Made by a program: the position numbers and the translations under genes. DNA of 64,000 bases from NCBI GenBank assembly GCA_023313575.1, contig JAJTTP010000013.1, positions 868,001 to 932,000 on the forward strand, written 5' to 3'. The notes beneath the pieces were generated by a model that was not told the origin of the DNA, ran no database searches, and saw only the letters and a program-made list of their open reading frames with translations. Of this stretch, positions 1 through 12,198 are shown piece by piece; the stretch's first letter is position 1, and each line of letters begins with the position of its first letter. The DNA is from Eutypella sp. D-1 (taxonomy: Eukaryota > Ascomycota > Sordariomycetes > Xylariales > Diatrypaceae).

Positions 1-3000
1 AATTTTCTCTTGGGATTAGGGTGATGCGGCGGTCGGTTTACTCACGCGTAGAATCCCGCCATCTTCGCCGCGTCTGCGTCATTGCCGGCCGCGTCATCGA
101 TCATCTCCTTGGCCAGCTCCTCGTCGTCCTCGCTGGAATCCTCGCCGTCCGCCCCGCCGAGCCCGGCGTATTCGTCCTCGGACTCCTCGGCCTCCTGCTC
201 AAGCCACTCCTTCGCCTCGCCCATTCTCTTCCTGAGCTTCTCCTGCACGCGCTTCTTCCTCTTCGCGGCCTTCTCCATCATTCTGAACGCGCTCTTCGCG
301 CTCGACTCTTCCTGGTTGCTTGGCGCGACGTCTCTACCTGCGGTGGCGGCGGACGGGCCAGCGCTGGGGCTTTCTGGGGCTGCTGTCGGCGGCAGCGAGG
401 AGATGGACAGCGACGCTTCGCCTCTGCGCCGCAGCTTGCCTTTCCTCTTCACCAGCGGCGAGTCTTGAATCGTCTCCTCGGGTGGCTCACTAGGCAGCAT
501 GACCGTCGACATCGTGGAATGCGGGGGTTCGACAAACCGCTGTTTTATGGGCGTGAAGTCCTGGTAACCGGCATCCTGCGTGGGGTCGATGAGCTCCGAC
601 ATCTGCGTATTGTCCATCTCCATCAGGCTGTCAAAACCGTGGCCCTGGGACTGCGTGTAGTGTAGCTGGACGCCCTGTGTCTGCGTCTCGCGCCCATCCG
701 ACGTAGTGCCTTGGGTTGGCTGGCTGTCGGGCACTTTGTCGTCCGCTTGAGACTGCCCTGCGGTGGCGGAGAATTGCGAGTCGGGGAAATTGTCCAGACT
801 GGGCATGAATTCCTGCGGGGACCCATTGGACGGCCTGGCCTGGCTATCGTCCATAGTTCCCGCGAATATCTGAGTGAGACCCAAACCCGCAGGAGCCGCG
901 GCTGCCACCGGCAGTCCAGGAATGAACGACTTGGTAGCGGAGCGAAGGACGGAAGTGGGAATCTTGGGTGAAGAATGAGGCCCGGATGGTGATTTTGGCT
1001 GGGTCGATTTTGGTTTCGGCGTAACTTGGATACGCTCATCAACATCATCTTCGTCATCCGACACAATTTGGGTGTGCTTCTTCGACCGGCGAGGCCTGGC
1101 AGCAGTTGGGAGTTCATCTTCCTCATCCGAGGCGGCCTGTGCGCCTTCCTCTTCGGAGTCGCCGTCGTCCTCTGCCTCATTGTCAAACATCGGGTTAGCG
1201 GCCGGCGCTTCCGAGTCGCCGTCCGCGTCCTCAGCCATCTCGTCATCTTCCGCCCCATCCTCATTTTCCTCTTCAGAACCGGAGAGTTCGATCTCCGCCG
1301 GTTCCTCTTCGCCGCTGTCCCGGAAACTGTCATCATCGCTGTCGTCCCAGCCCAGGGGGTCGTCCTCGCCGTTCTTCCTCTTCTCCTTACGGGCCTGCTT
1401 CGCCTCTTCGCGCTCGCGCTCCATGATCTCCTCGACCTCCTTGCGGGCCCGGGCGACCATATCCTCGACTTCCTCCCTCTCGCGCTCGCGCTCCTCTTCG
1501 GTCTGCACGTTGATGCCCTTCGAGCGGAGGTGCTCGAGACGACGCTCGCGCTCGAGCTTCGCCTGGGCCCTGGCGCGCTGTTGCAGGGACATGTGGAGCT
1601 CGGCGCCGGTCATGGAGGGCTTGCCTCTGCGTCCCCTACTCGCTTCCCGTGGAGGCGAGGAGAGATTGGCGAGGCGCCGGAGAGCCTCTATGGACCTAGC
1701 CGTTTGTTCCTTATTGGTGGGCAGACGGTCGAAGACGGCGTCGAGCTTGCTCTTTTTAGTGTTGGTGATCTCGAGCTCCTCATCGGACTCTATCGTAACT
1801 AAATTCGTTTGAGGCGGAGGTAACTTGACTCGGACTTGGCGCTTCGGTTTAGCTATTGCTGGTTTTTGGGGAGAGGCTTCGGCAATAGTGGCGACAGCCT
1901 TTCCTTTGCCTTTGTCCTGCGTCTTCTTCGACTGGGCCAGCGCGGCCGCGATGTCGAGAAGTTCGTCTTCCTCCTCCTCTTCAACCACATCAGCCGGCAC
2001 AGCAGAAACTTCTGCCGTAGGTTTGGAGGCGCCGGCCAATGGCGGCGAGCTCGGAGGTGTTCCGGATTCCCCTGCCTCGGCATCTGTCTGCTGAGCTGAG
2101 TTGGGTGTCGATGGCCGGCTCGAGCTGGCTGGCTTCCCCTCCGTCGTAGCGCCTGCTGGCTTAAAGTTAAACCGTTCAAACAGCGAAGCCTTGGAGATCT
2201 TCTTCTTGGTCTTGGCCTCGTGGGCGAGCTGCAGGCTTCGGCTTATACGCTGCGTCTCCCGGTTCATCTCCTCCAACGCCTTCTTGCTAGCTTTCCGGGC
2301 TGGGCGAGAGTCACGCTGCGTGAGCTTACGCCCTCCCTCGTCGTCGGATATATCTGAAACGTCGTCATCCTCGTCGGCGAGTGCGGTCGCAGCCATCCTC
2401 TCGGCGCGCTCCTTCTGCTTGCGGGCCTCCTCCGCCTCCCTGGCGAGCCTTTCCTGCCGTTTCCGGGCGACGAGGGCCTTGAACCGGTCGCTCTTGGCCA
2501 GGTCGGCGGGAAATTCCTCTTCTGAATCTGACCCGGCCCCTGGGCCACGGGATACGGTAGATCCAGCTGGGGTGACGAATAGACCTGGTGACGGCGGTAG
2601 GTCTGCATCCGCGGCGGCTTCTGGTGTGCTGGGGCGTGCGGGACGAATGGCTCGACGATGAGGCAACGTAGTTATGTCGTCCTCGTCCTCATCGTCTTCA
2701 TTTTCTGTTGTTTGCTTATCCTCGCCGTTGGCGACTGCCACGGGCTCGGTATCCCGCCGTGCTAGCTTCTCCGTGTGATTAGGGGCGTCATCTGGTGCCT
2801 TGGAAGCCTCCTTGGGGGGTTCTTTCGTAGTCGTAGTACCCAACATCCTACGTGCAAGCCGGCCGCGTGGCCGACTGATCTCCTCATCGTCTTCGGAATC
2901 GCTGTCCTCGTCCTCGTCGTTCTGTGTAGGCCTGCTGGTCTCCTCGCCCGATCCCTTGCTCTTGTCGATCGACTTGAATAAAGCCTGCATGTCGATCGGG

Positions 3001-3158
3001 CCAGAGGCTTCATTGCCGCCCTCGTCGTCTGAGTCGTCGTCTACCGCAGCCAGCATCGCCTTCAGCTTCGACCGCGGAGAAAGTTGCGGTGACGACGGCT
3101 CGGACGCGTTGTCCCCGGCCGCCACCGGCGGAGACGATGATCGAGTAGCAGAAGCCAT
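1..3158 (-). CDS. mrc1: MRC1/claspin replication checkpoint mediator (3' part outside window)
   Basis: Mediator of the replication checkpoint; the family travels with the replisome, links the helicase to polymerase epsilon and relays Mec1/ATR signals to the effector kinase. The visible coding part runs from an ATG at 3158 down to about 46 (about 1038 residues, no internal intron needed). It is highly acidic, with a basic, coiled-coil-like Arg/Glu helix at roughly residues 520-610 followed by DDPLGWDDSDDDSF, which fits the MRC1-like domain. A cluster of SQ/TQ phosphosites (for example HYTQSQ, DNTQ, DPTQ) lies around residues 780-880. The reading frame hits TGA at 44-42, but this stop lies inside a GTGAGT donor that starts at 45, directly after MAGFYA. 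Family members continue past this point, so I read it as an exon end and the gene as truncated by the window edge. Confidence in the family is high; the 3' structure is inferred. Confidence 0.88.
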
Positions 3159-4551
3159 TGTAGCTTCTGGGTTCTACTAGAATGAATGTATGGAAATTAG
3201 AATATCATAGGCGTGTATGTATTCTCAAGGGGAAAAACAACTAAAAACTTTCCCATCCAAGAATAATAGAAAGGTATTCAATGTGTGCGAGGGAGGAATG
3301 GTTCTAAAATTGCTATTACATTTAATTTGGTTAAGTAACGGGGCAAACTGCTAACCTGTCAAAGCAGGGGGGGGAGGAGCAATTGTATGCTGTAAAGTGG
3401 TGGGGCACCGCGTAAAGGCGACGCGCGAAACGCGTCGGGATCCGCGAATATATGCAGGTATCCGATAACTAGTATAATGGGCCCTTACAAACGTCATGGC
3501 TCCGTACATTTACACCAATACAACTTACCTTGGGTTTGATTTTGGCTTCTACCGCTATTATTAACGCCTTTAATGGTGAAGCATTTCTTTTTCGACAATT
3601 CGGAAAGTTTGCTTCCAACAGTCATCATAATATTCTATTCTCCAACCAAAGGAAAAGTCACGTCAAGGAAGCCTCATTAAGCGAATCTTTCAGTACCGGA
3701 TACCTGCATAAAATGTGCATAATGCGTAGGACCTGTAAATCATAGAGGTAACCTTAACCTTATCCTTTTACCGAGGTAGAAGGCTTGTGTTCAGTGCTAT
3801 GTATTAGGACGTCAGGGCAAGATGCGTATCATCCATAATCCAAACAGCCAAGGCAACATCATCACCCTGAGAAACTTCCCAGTTTCCCTCTTTCCCTTAT
3901 TTTCACGCCAGGTCAGGTAGCATAACATTCATCAAAGCGATCGTTGAGAAACAGCTCCTGCGCCCGCATTCGGGGCTGGGGGGAGAGAATATAAACGCCG
4001 AACAAGAAACGTTTTGGGGGTATCTAGAGGATAATAAAAAATGCAGAGTTTGCGTTCCCAGAGAAAAAGAAAAATCCAGCCCGGAAACGCCAATGAGTCC
4101 ACCACCATAGCATGCGCGCCTACACTTGCTCGCGTCTTTCTCACCCTCGATTGACCTAGGCGCCAATGCGACACGGTCCCCTTCTCCCTTCACCATTGCT
4201 CCCCCCGCCCCCGCCCGGCCGGTGCCCCAGTGAAAGAATATGTAAATGCTCATGCACAAGCCCTGTATATACGCCAACCCATCCAGCCCCTAGAAAATGC
4301 TAAGCGGAACCTCGACGCCGAAGCTGAAAGTGATCGCATCACGTCTCCGTCATCCTTCATGTGAGCGCAGTTCGTAGTTTCGCTCCCCAACGCAACAAGA
4401 CCCGCAAGCGATGTCCTGCAGGATCCTGGCTGAGGGGGGAAATAAGCCCAGGTGATGATAGTTTGTTGATCATCGACGGACATGGACTGATATCGACTGT
4501 CTCGGAGCAGGTATAGCTCAATAACCACAGTAGAACTAGAGTGATGTGGTT
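3159..4551. other. Intergenic: MRC1 upstream region and HFI1 downstream region
   Basis: Both flanking genes are on the minus strand, so this 1.4 kb should hold the MRC1 promoter and 5' leader near 3160-3500 and the HFI1 3' end near 4250-4550. Short frames (3530-3745, 3903-4277) show no recognisable domain and look like chance. No RNA gene or repeat family was seen. Confidence 0.5.
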
Positions 4552-6241
4552 TCAGGCGGCCAGACATGAATCAAGCATATTATCCAGCTGATCCATGTCC
4601 ATGTTCTCCACGCCATCCCATTCACCGTAATTTTCTGAGTCGATCTCCATGGGATCCGAGTGGCCGATGATGCCTCCAACGCCGATATCCTCGAATATGC
4701 TCGACTTATAGCCGTCGACGTACGTGTAGTCGTCCCAACGCTCCAGCTCACCTTCTCTATAATTGAAAACCACTGATTTCGTGACGGCAGGGAAATTGCT
4801 CAGGTTGCAGTCGCCGATATCGAGAGCCACGCGTAGGTCAGCGACATCGAGAGGTCGTCGCTCACTCGCCGCCTTCGATTCTATAGGCAATAGTCCAGTC
4901 TTGTCCCGGGATATATCGCCACGAGCGAGCGCCTTTTCTTCGCGTCTAAGTTGCCGTCGATACTTGTTGGTCTGTATCCAGGCCGATCCGGCACCGAGCC
5001 CAGCACTCCCCGAATCACCGGGCCCGTTGCTTCTGGTCCTCCGAAATACGATAGAGAGGAACTCCTTGATAAAGGTTTCGGTAGCTATGGTTAGAAATTG
5101 GCCCACGTCACTGGCATGGCCATTTGATAGGCCCGAATCGTAACATATGGGTAGGAGTCGGGCTTCAATGCTACTGACGTCCGGGAACTCGCCGGATTCG
5201 ATGGCTAAAGGATGTGCGTATCGTTTCCGAATTTCCAGGTCGAGGTCTTACGGGATCAGTATGGTATAGTAAGAGGGGTAGAATGGCGGATTAACTCACT
5301 CATCTTATTGAGACCATTCGCACTTGCGGGAAGTTCGGAAGGCTTGGCAGACCGGCCACGGTGATGGTCCATGAACATGCTGGCCATAGCCTCGGAGGGA
5401 TCGTACTAAGAGCGGAGAGTCAGCGGCGCAAGTCCAGAAACTGACAAGCAGATGGTTGCACAAACTTCATTATGAACAAGGTCTTTGATACGTCTCCTGT
5501 CGCGGCTCGGCAGCATCATGACCTCGGTCTTCAAGCGTCTTTCGGCGGCATCGCCGGTGACGGGCTTGGCGCCGACATTGGTCGTGGGCTTGTCGTTAGC
5601 GGAAACCCATGGCGCCAGTCCTTGATCGGGCATTTCTCGAGTAAGATTTCCATATATAGCAGCAAGGAGCTGATTGTGTAAATGGACTCGTTCGCCATTT
5701 CCAGATGATAAGATGGGATCGACGCGATCAGAGTATTCGGCTTGGTTCAAACGGCCTGCGACAAGTATTAGCAATGCGCGCATGCAAGGGAAGGCAAAGG
5801 GTGTAATCGACAAACAACAAGCGACTCGGGCAACACTGAACAAAGGGGGACGGGGAACGGGGAACGGGGAACGGGGAACGGGCGGGCGAGCGGGCTATAG
5901 ATAGATATAGACTAATGGATAGACTGATGACTGATGACTGATGACTTGGTCTTGGTGACTGATATACGGCCTGCATCAGATATTCCATGAATTTGGGTGG
6001 TGGGAAATAGCTTACCAAGTAAAAATTGGGTGGTGGATTCTTTGTAGACAGTCCATTGTTCAATGCCAATGGAAGATTTCAAGGCAGTATATAATGGTTC
6101 GAGATCTATGCGAGCCGGTATAATCTGACTTGTCTTGGTAACTTTTTGGGTGGTGGGGGCGGAAACGGTTATGGATTTAAGTATAGGAGTTGATAGAGAA
6201 GCGGCTGGGCGGCTTAAAGCCGCGGGGTCTATATCAGGCAT
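4552..6241 (-). CDS. hfi1: SAGA complex subunit HFI1/ADA1 (four exons)
   Basis: Structural subunit of the SAGA histone acetyltransferase co-activator, nuclear. My model is exon 1 6241-6016, exon 2 5755-5466, exon 3 5405-5300, exon 4 5246-4552, giving 438 residues. All junctions keep phase: GTAAGC donor at 6015, GTTTGT at 5465, GTGAGT at 5299, each with an AG acceptor. Exon joins rebuild conserved SAGA-Tad1 family text: [20 protein letters not shown] crosses junction 1, and [17 protein letters not shown] crosses junction 3. Residues about 45-150 ([11 protein letters not shown] through RRRIKDL) are the conserved N-terminal domain, and a shorter conserved block follows near residue 210. The C-terminus is acidic. 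Intron 1 is long for this gene (260 nt) and carries two tandem repeats. The start ATG precedes [12 protein letters not shown] and has no upstream in-frame alternative that I trust. Family assignment is by motif recognition. Confidence 0.85.
5845..5944. repeat. Two short tandem arrays inside HFI1 intron 1
   Basis: On the plus strand a GGGGAAC heptamer repeats about four to five times at 5845-5883. About 40 bases further on an ACTGATG heptamer repeats three times at 5923-5944. Both lie in the 260-nt first intron of HFI1 and explain its unusual length. Arrays of this kind usually vary between strains. Confidence 0.75.
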
Positions 6242-7199
6242 GGTTGTGTTTGTGTTTGTGTTTGTGGGAACTGGTTCTCTTTAAATTCTGTAATGAAATC
6301 TCTTGTTTTTGTTGTTGTTGTTCGTGTTACTATCGTTGTGGTTGTGGTTGTCGTGGTCGTGGGTTGTGATCGTCGATGTCGCGATGCGCCTCGGCTGGGA
6401 TAATAATTGATAATGTAATGGTGAGCGCGGGAAGGACCTTAGAGACAACCGAGCCAACACATCGCAACTCGAAGAAAAAATACGTGTAAAGACCATCTAT
6501 CATGAGCGGAAACACTATGCGATCCAAATTCTGAACTCAAAGTGATGAAAATCTAATGTTGAAGGTGATTTATCTGATGGAAAGTTAAACCATATTTTCG
6601 CTTTTCTTACATGTATTCGTACCTTGGTAGGCTTGGTAGGGTAGGTAATGACCGAAGGAGGTTGAAAGTCGTTCAACACTAAAAACGCGGGATCCGATTA
6701 TTGAAGGTGGTCTGTGCTTTGCGTTTTAGATGTTCGCTTGCTACTTCCTTGCTTAGGTACTTTAGGTGCTAGTTGATTAGGATTCAGAATGTACTGCAGG
6801 AGCAACCCTTAAGTTGTTAGCGCTATATCTGGTAGGTACGGAACTGCACGGCTGGGTTACGCTTGCCGCGTCCCCTCAGTCGCGTCCTGAAAGGTATACA
6901 GCCTGACAGCCTGATACAGCGTATCTACCTACCTAGGTACACTACATGCCCAGTAACCACACATGGGAACTCATCCTATCGATAAGCCTCATCTTCGTTC
7001 ATGATATTGCCCCCTTACAACGATTCTATGTAAACAACCAACCAGCGTTGAAGCGGGCATTTACTACCAAACGACCTGAGACTCAAAAATAAAACACAAG
7101 GCCAAATTTCAGTTTCCTTTGTTCGAGCCACCATATATATACGTATATGCCAACGTGGGAAAGTGATAGACAAAGGCCAAATCCGCTAAACATGCTACA
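6242..7199. promoter_or_regulatory. Divergent promoter region between HFI1 and GCP3
   Basis: The 958 bp separate the start of HFI1 (minus) from the start of GCP3 (plus), so both promoters must lie here. It contains a GTT/GTG-rich stretch at about 6240-6365 and a TACCTACCTAGGTAC motif near 6926-6940. No TATA box position can be argued from sequence alone. Confidence 0.5.
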
Positions 7200-10145
7200 A
7201 TGTCTGGTCCACAGGATCGGGCCAACCGCGTTAACATCAGCGTCAATCGCCTCATCTCCCAGATAATACCGGTTGATCAGGAGTTGACCGATGATGAGAA
7301 CCGTCAAAGACATGACATACTCTTTGAAGAAGTGAAGGGGCGATTAGAGAGGTACATCCATATACCCTCATCCTCATCAGCACAAGCATTGATCATCCAT
7401 CTTATCTAACTGTCCTACTCTAGGCATACCTCTCCGCCTTTGGCCGATCAGAACCATGCCTCCGACTTGATCAAGCGGAGGTTGGTTCAGATCGACCCCA
7501 ATCAGGCATTGCGCTACACAAATCTTTATTCGCGCTTGCTCGCACTGCCCGTGCTAAATCACAAATGGGCAATGCTCTATCTCTTGTATCAGTTGAGCGA
7601 CTCGCAGAATCCCAATGAGCTCGATCCCGTCGCTTTTGCCGAGTTCCAGCGAGAGCGGGCTCGGAGGAGGGAAGAGGAGAAGGCCCAGTTCGACCAGTTG
7701 AACTATCAGCCAGAATTGCGAAACGACAGCTCATTCCGGTCGGAACCCTCTGCTGATGACTACCGCCCCACCGAGCTACGGGATGTCTTCCAGAGGCCAT
7801 CCCGTGAGACAAGAGCAACCGATAGCGATGTCAGGAACTCTTCTCGTCTCACGCATAACAAATACCCGTCTTCAAGCCGGGAATCAAAGCAGGCTGAAAC
7901 TCCTAGAGAGGAAGCCTCTAGCTTTCATAAGAGGGATGTTGCAATCAGAAGCAAGCTCTTGGCGGATAACTACACCGACATAGACCCCTCGGAACCAGCG
8001 TTGTTACGAGACCTGCCTTATACTCTGCAAGGCCTGTCATCCTCCACCCTCCCCTTTGGCAAATCGTACACCCTCGAACTACCACCCACCCTACCCCCAC
8101 CGCTCATATACCTGCTTCATAGTCTCGCAGAACCCTCTTTACTCTACCGTCAGCTCGAGGATTTTGTCCAGGACGCCGCTCGGGGACTTCTCGGCCAGAG
8201 TCTCAGTGCTGCCATCAGCGACGAGCTCCGCTCCTACCTGACGCTGGTAGCCACTCTCGAGGGCCAGATTCGTCGTGCCCTATCCACTATCGACGAGACT
8301 GCGCCGCGTAGCGGCATCGGCAAGGCCGGCGTGACGTTGAAACGCTGCGTTGTCTGGACCCGCGAGGCGACTATGGGGCTCAGGCTGATGAGCATGATCT
8401 CGGAAGAGTCCAAGACCAAGAAAGGGGGACAGCTCGTCACCCTGATCCACGACTTCGCCTCGACCAACGGCGATCCCGTTGTGAGCGCCTTCGCCGAGCG
8501 GCTACTGACGCCCGTCACCCGCCCCTTCTACGACATCCTGCGGCATTGGATATACGACGGCGAGCTATCGGACCCTTATCAGGAATTTTTCGTCCAGGAG
8601 CAGGCCCCCGAGGACCAGCCGAAGGGCAAATCCGGCTCCACCAACGTCTGGGAAGATAAGTACTACATGGACACCGACATGGTGCCGTCGATCATGAGCA
8701 TAGAGTTCGCGGAGAAGGTCTTCCTCATCGGCAAGTCACTGCACTTCATCCGGCACAGCTGCGGCGACGCGCAGTGGGTCGAGTCGTACTCGAAGGAGTC
8801 GTCCAAGGAGCTCCGCTACGGCGACACGGCGACGCTGGAGGCGTGGATCGACGACGCCTACAAGACGACGATGCGGCGGCTCATCCACCTCATGACAACC
8901 AAGTTCCACCTGTTCGAGCACCTGCAGGCGCTCAAGAGCTACATCCTCCTCGGGCAGGGCGACTTCATCGCGCTGCTGATGGAGTCGCTGGCCGCGAACC
9001 TTGACCGGCCCGCCGGCGCGCAGTACCGGCACACGCTGACGGCGCAGCTGGAGCACGCGATCCGCGGCTCCAACGCGCAGTACGACTCGCCGGAGGTACT
9101 ACGGCGGCTGGACGCGCGCATGCTGCAGCTCTCGCACGGCGACATCGGCTGGGACTGCTTCACACTCGAGTACAAGATCGATGCGCCGGTAGACGTCGTG
9201 GTCTCCGACTGGGGCAACCGGCAGTACCTCAAGGTGTTCAACTTCCTGTGGCGCGTGAAGCGCGTGGAGTTCGCGCTGTCGTCAGCCTGGCGCCGCGTGA
9301 CCACGGGCTCGCGCGGCGTCCTCCAGACCCGCCACCGCGCCGTCCAGGAGACCTGGCGCACCACCCGCGGCTTCCTCGCCGAGATGGTCCACTTCGTCGG
9401 CCAGCTCCAGTACTACATCCTCTTCGAGGTCATCGAGAGCTCCTGGACCGAGCTCCAGGAGCGCCTCCACCGCGAGGACGCCACCCTCGACGACGTCATC
9501 ATCGCCCACACCAACTACCTCAACTCCATCACCCACAAGGGCCTGCTCGGCGCTCGCCGTCGCCGCTTCGTCGGTGCCGGCGGCGCCGCATCATCCGCGT
9601 CCGTAGGTGGCGCGGGCGGAGCAGCAGCTGGCTCCGCTGCTCCGGGAGATGCTGCCGCCGCCGCCGCCGCGGAGGAGGACGACAACAGCTACATGATCCA
9701 GCTAAGCGAGCTGCTGCGGACGATGCTGTCGTTCCGGGATAGCGTGGACGGGCTGTACTCGTGGTCGGTATCGGACTTCACGCGGCGGCAGGAGGCGGAC
9801 CTCGTGTCGTCGTCCGCGAACCAGCCGACGACGTCGCAGGGTGGTGCCGAGACCGACACGGGCGCTGCCGGGGTCCCGCAGAGCGAGTTCCCGGCCCTGC
9901 AGGAGCGGCTCCGCCACCTCGGCGACCGCTTCCGCACGAAGCTCCAGGTCCTCCTCGGCGACCTCGCCTACCAGCCCGACGTCGACCTCCGCTTCCTCGG
10001 CGTCTCCATGAACTTCAACGATGTCTACCAACCCGTGCGTCGCAAGCCCAAGGGCACGCCCGCTCCCGCCGCCGCCGTCGACAAGGAGAAGGATAGGGAT
10101 CGGGATCGGGATCGTGATAGGGAGAAGGGCGTCTCTAAAGGTTAA
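7200..10145 (+). CDS. alp6: Gamma-tubulin complex component 3 (GCP3, Spc98/Alp6)
   Basis: Core subunit of the gamma-tubulin complex that nucleates microtubules at spindle pole bodies. The model has exon 1 7200-7351 and exon 2 7424-10145, joined by a 72-nt intron (GTACAT donor, CTAG acceptor), giving 957 residues. The N-terminal region matches the GCP3-specific pattern: YSRLLALPVLNHKWAMLYLL near residue 85, then ALLRDLPYTLQG near 245, which opens the first GRIP (Spc97/Spc98) domain. WIYDGELSDPYQEFF at about 420 and the following block carry the rest. GCP3 rather than GCP2 is chosen from these motifs. An Ala/Gly-rich insert of about 45 residues sits near 765-805, and the C-terminus ends in a charged Asp-Arg repeat (10090-10125). 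GC content is much higher in the 3' half. The first ATG, three bases into line 7200, gives a sensible N-terminus. Confidence 0.9.
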
Positions 10146-12198
10146 TCAATCGTCGCGGTGGTGGTGGTGGTAGTGAGGGTTCGGATAGATCGATCAGTTC
10201 GAATCCATCTCTTTTTTTTTCGTTGGCCTAAGCTTGCGCTGGGAAATTAGAGGTGTCTACGATATAGTACATAAGACTAAATGGGAGAACAAGAGGAATT
10301 GATGAGATAGTGCTGGGATGGACGAAGAGATAACGAACGAAGTATTGACCAAACCTTGTTTTTCACTGTACAAGCCATGTTAACATAATCATTCTGTTCT
10401 TTTTTTTTCTTCCCTACCGACATACCACTTACTCTACGAAGTTGAGCCCGGAGATACCTCCTGTCGTAGCAAGTCAGCTTTATTTACCTAGTATGCCCTG
10501 GTAACTAGCAAGCACGCCTTCACTCCATTGAAAGTTTGTTTATACGCCCCATCGATCTCTGATGAGTCGTGCATGTCCACTATAGCGTAGTTTCCTCATT
10601 ACTATCACAGCTCAAAATACATATATACATATATATATCCACCAACCAGTAAACACAAAAAAGAACATACACCTCCCGTCTCCCTCGAACACCCAAAGCA
10701 TTGATAGGTCAATAATATATGGTTAGCATGCAGCGCACACTGTCTATCTATCCATGCACAAGATGGAAGGGGGGGAAATACGATACGAATACTCACCCGT
10801 AAGTTAGGTATCGACTCCAAGGTCCTCCCTCCTTCCCTGAGAAGGGAAGAAGAGGAAGCGATCGGGAGCGCGGTATACTTTCCCGTCTCCTATCTCATGG
10901 CATCTGCATTGTTACTTAAGTAGCTAGAGCACTATCGCAAACTCACTGTTGCGGTGGTGGAAAGGTAAGTCGTATATCGTCATCACGCTCAGCATCAAAC
11001 AAGAGTGCAACAAGTAGTTAGCGGGCGGGGAGATGGACCCCTTAGGCTCGGATACCTCTTACATTCCCATAATACGTATCACCACTTAAAACCAAATGCA
11101 TAGGACATGGCACGGCACGAGAAAACGAGCTTGAATTATTTATTTATTTATTTGAAGTTTGTTTTTGCCTTCTTTGTTTTTTGGTGTTACATGAAATTTG
11201 TATAGTTTTTTTATTTTTTTTATTTGGTATGTGTGACAAAGGGAAGAAGTTAAACTAGAAAAGAAAACTAACTAAAGCGAGTGCTATGTGTATAGAGAGC
11301 TCATATCATACCATCATTCATACGTGAGTTGGTTTGCTGGTGTTGTGTTGCTTTTTTCCTCATAAAAACGTAGAACATCCCTGTCCGAACCTGGTTTCGT
11401 CCCTATTTGATTTTGCTGTTCCCTCCGACGGGGGGTTTTTTTCCCTGTAAGATGTTCTGAACACTTCTGTGGGATCCTCCCGGGCATAGCCATGCCGGGA
11501 AACCAAATAAAACCCTGCGAAGGAGGCTTTGCCTGCTCTATATCTACAAGCTGACGCCTGAACTCCCAAACCAATGCGCCTGCTCTCAGATTCATGATGA
11601 GTTCGCGGCGTGTCATATACGCCGGTTCCTGTTTCGCCTTCGCTGTAAGCAATCGTGAAATTGTCGTTCAAGTTCTCCTTTCCATCGAGGTAATTGTACA
11701 GGCGGGTCTTGTCTCTTGTATGAGACGGGGAGGTCTGAGAAGTTGATCATGAAATAATTATGATCAAATCGGGTGGGTGGTAATGGTGGTCGAATATCAG
11801 GGTTCCAAACATTTGGTATCTCATTGAAAGATCTGACCTTTTGTGCCAGAAACCAGGTGTACCAGGAAGAATTCTTCCAATATCGACAGTCGTCGAAGAA
11901 AACAAATGAGCCAAGAAAAGATCGTGATCACGAGTGTGATATGGGGTATCATAATAGTACGGTATGCGGCGCCTTCAAGAGCGTGTAGAAGCTCCTAGCG
12001 CCAAAACTGCCATGTTCACATGGTATACTGGAGCGGCAAATCCAAGCAATCAGTTGATGTCAATATATCCAGCTGAGCTGGCAACTCAACCGATCGCATC
12101 GATACAGTTGCGATTCCATATCCTGTGTATGTGGGAAATTTAGCAACTCGAGAGCGTCTCGGTTGCAATAAGTTGTGAGCTGTAGTGCTGGGAGGTGT
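10146..12198. other. Convergent intergenic region between GCP3 and WEE1
   Basis: Both neighbours end here, so the region holds two 3' UTRs; T-rich tracts lie at 10208-10220, 10398-10412 and 11130-11230. On the minus strand, 11752-11314 has overlapping short frames, one beginning MINFSDLPVSYKRQ, with a protein-like look. I recognise no family, cannot settle a splice structure, and leave it uncalled as a gene. Confidence 0.4.

Noticed and set aside
1026..1812. Long plus-strand ORFs opposite MRC1
   Set aside because: Ser- and Leu-rich shadows of Glu/Lys/Arg codons in the acidic MRC1 frame.
5845..5883. GGGGAAC array considered as CRISPR or telomere-like repeat
   Set aside because: Repeats have no spacers, are only a few units long, and lie inside an intron.
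10140..10225. GTTCGAATCC followed by a T-run, resembling a box B and Pol III terminator
   Set aside because: No box A at suitable distance and no tRNA fold.
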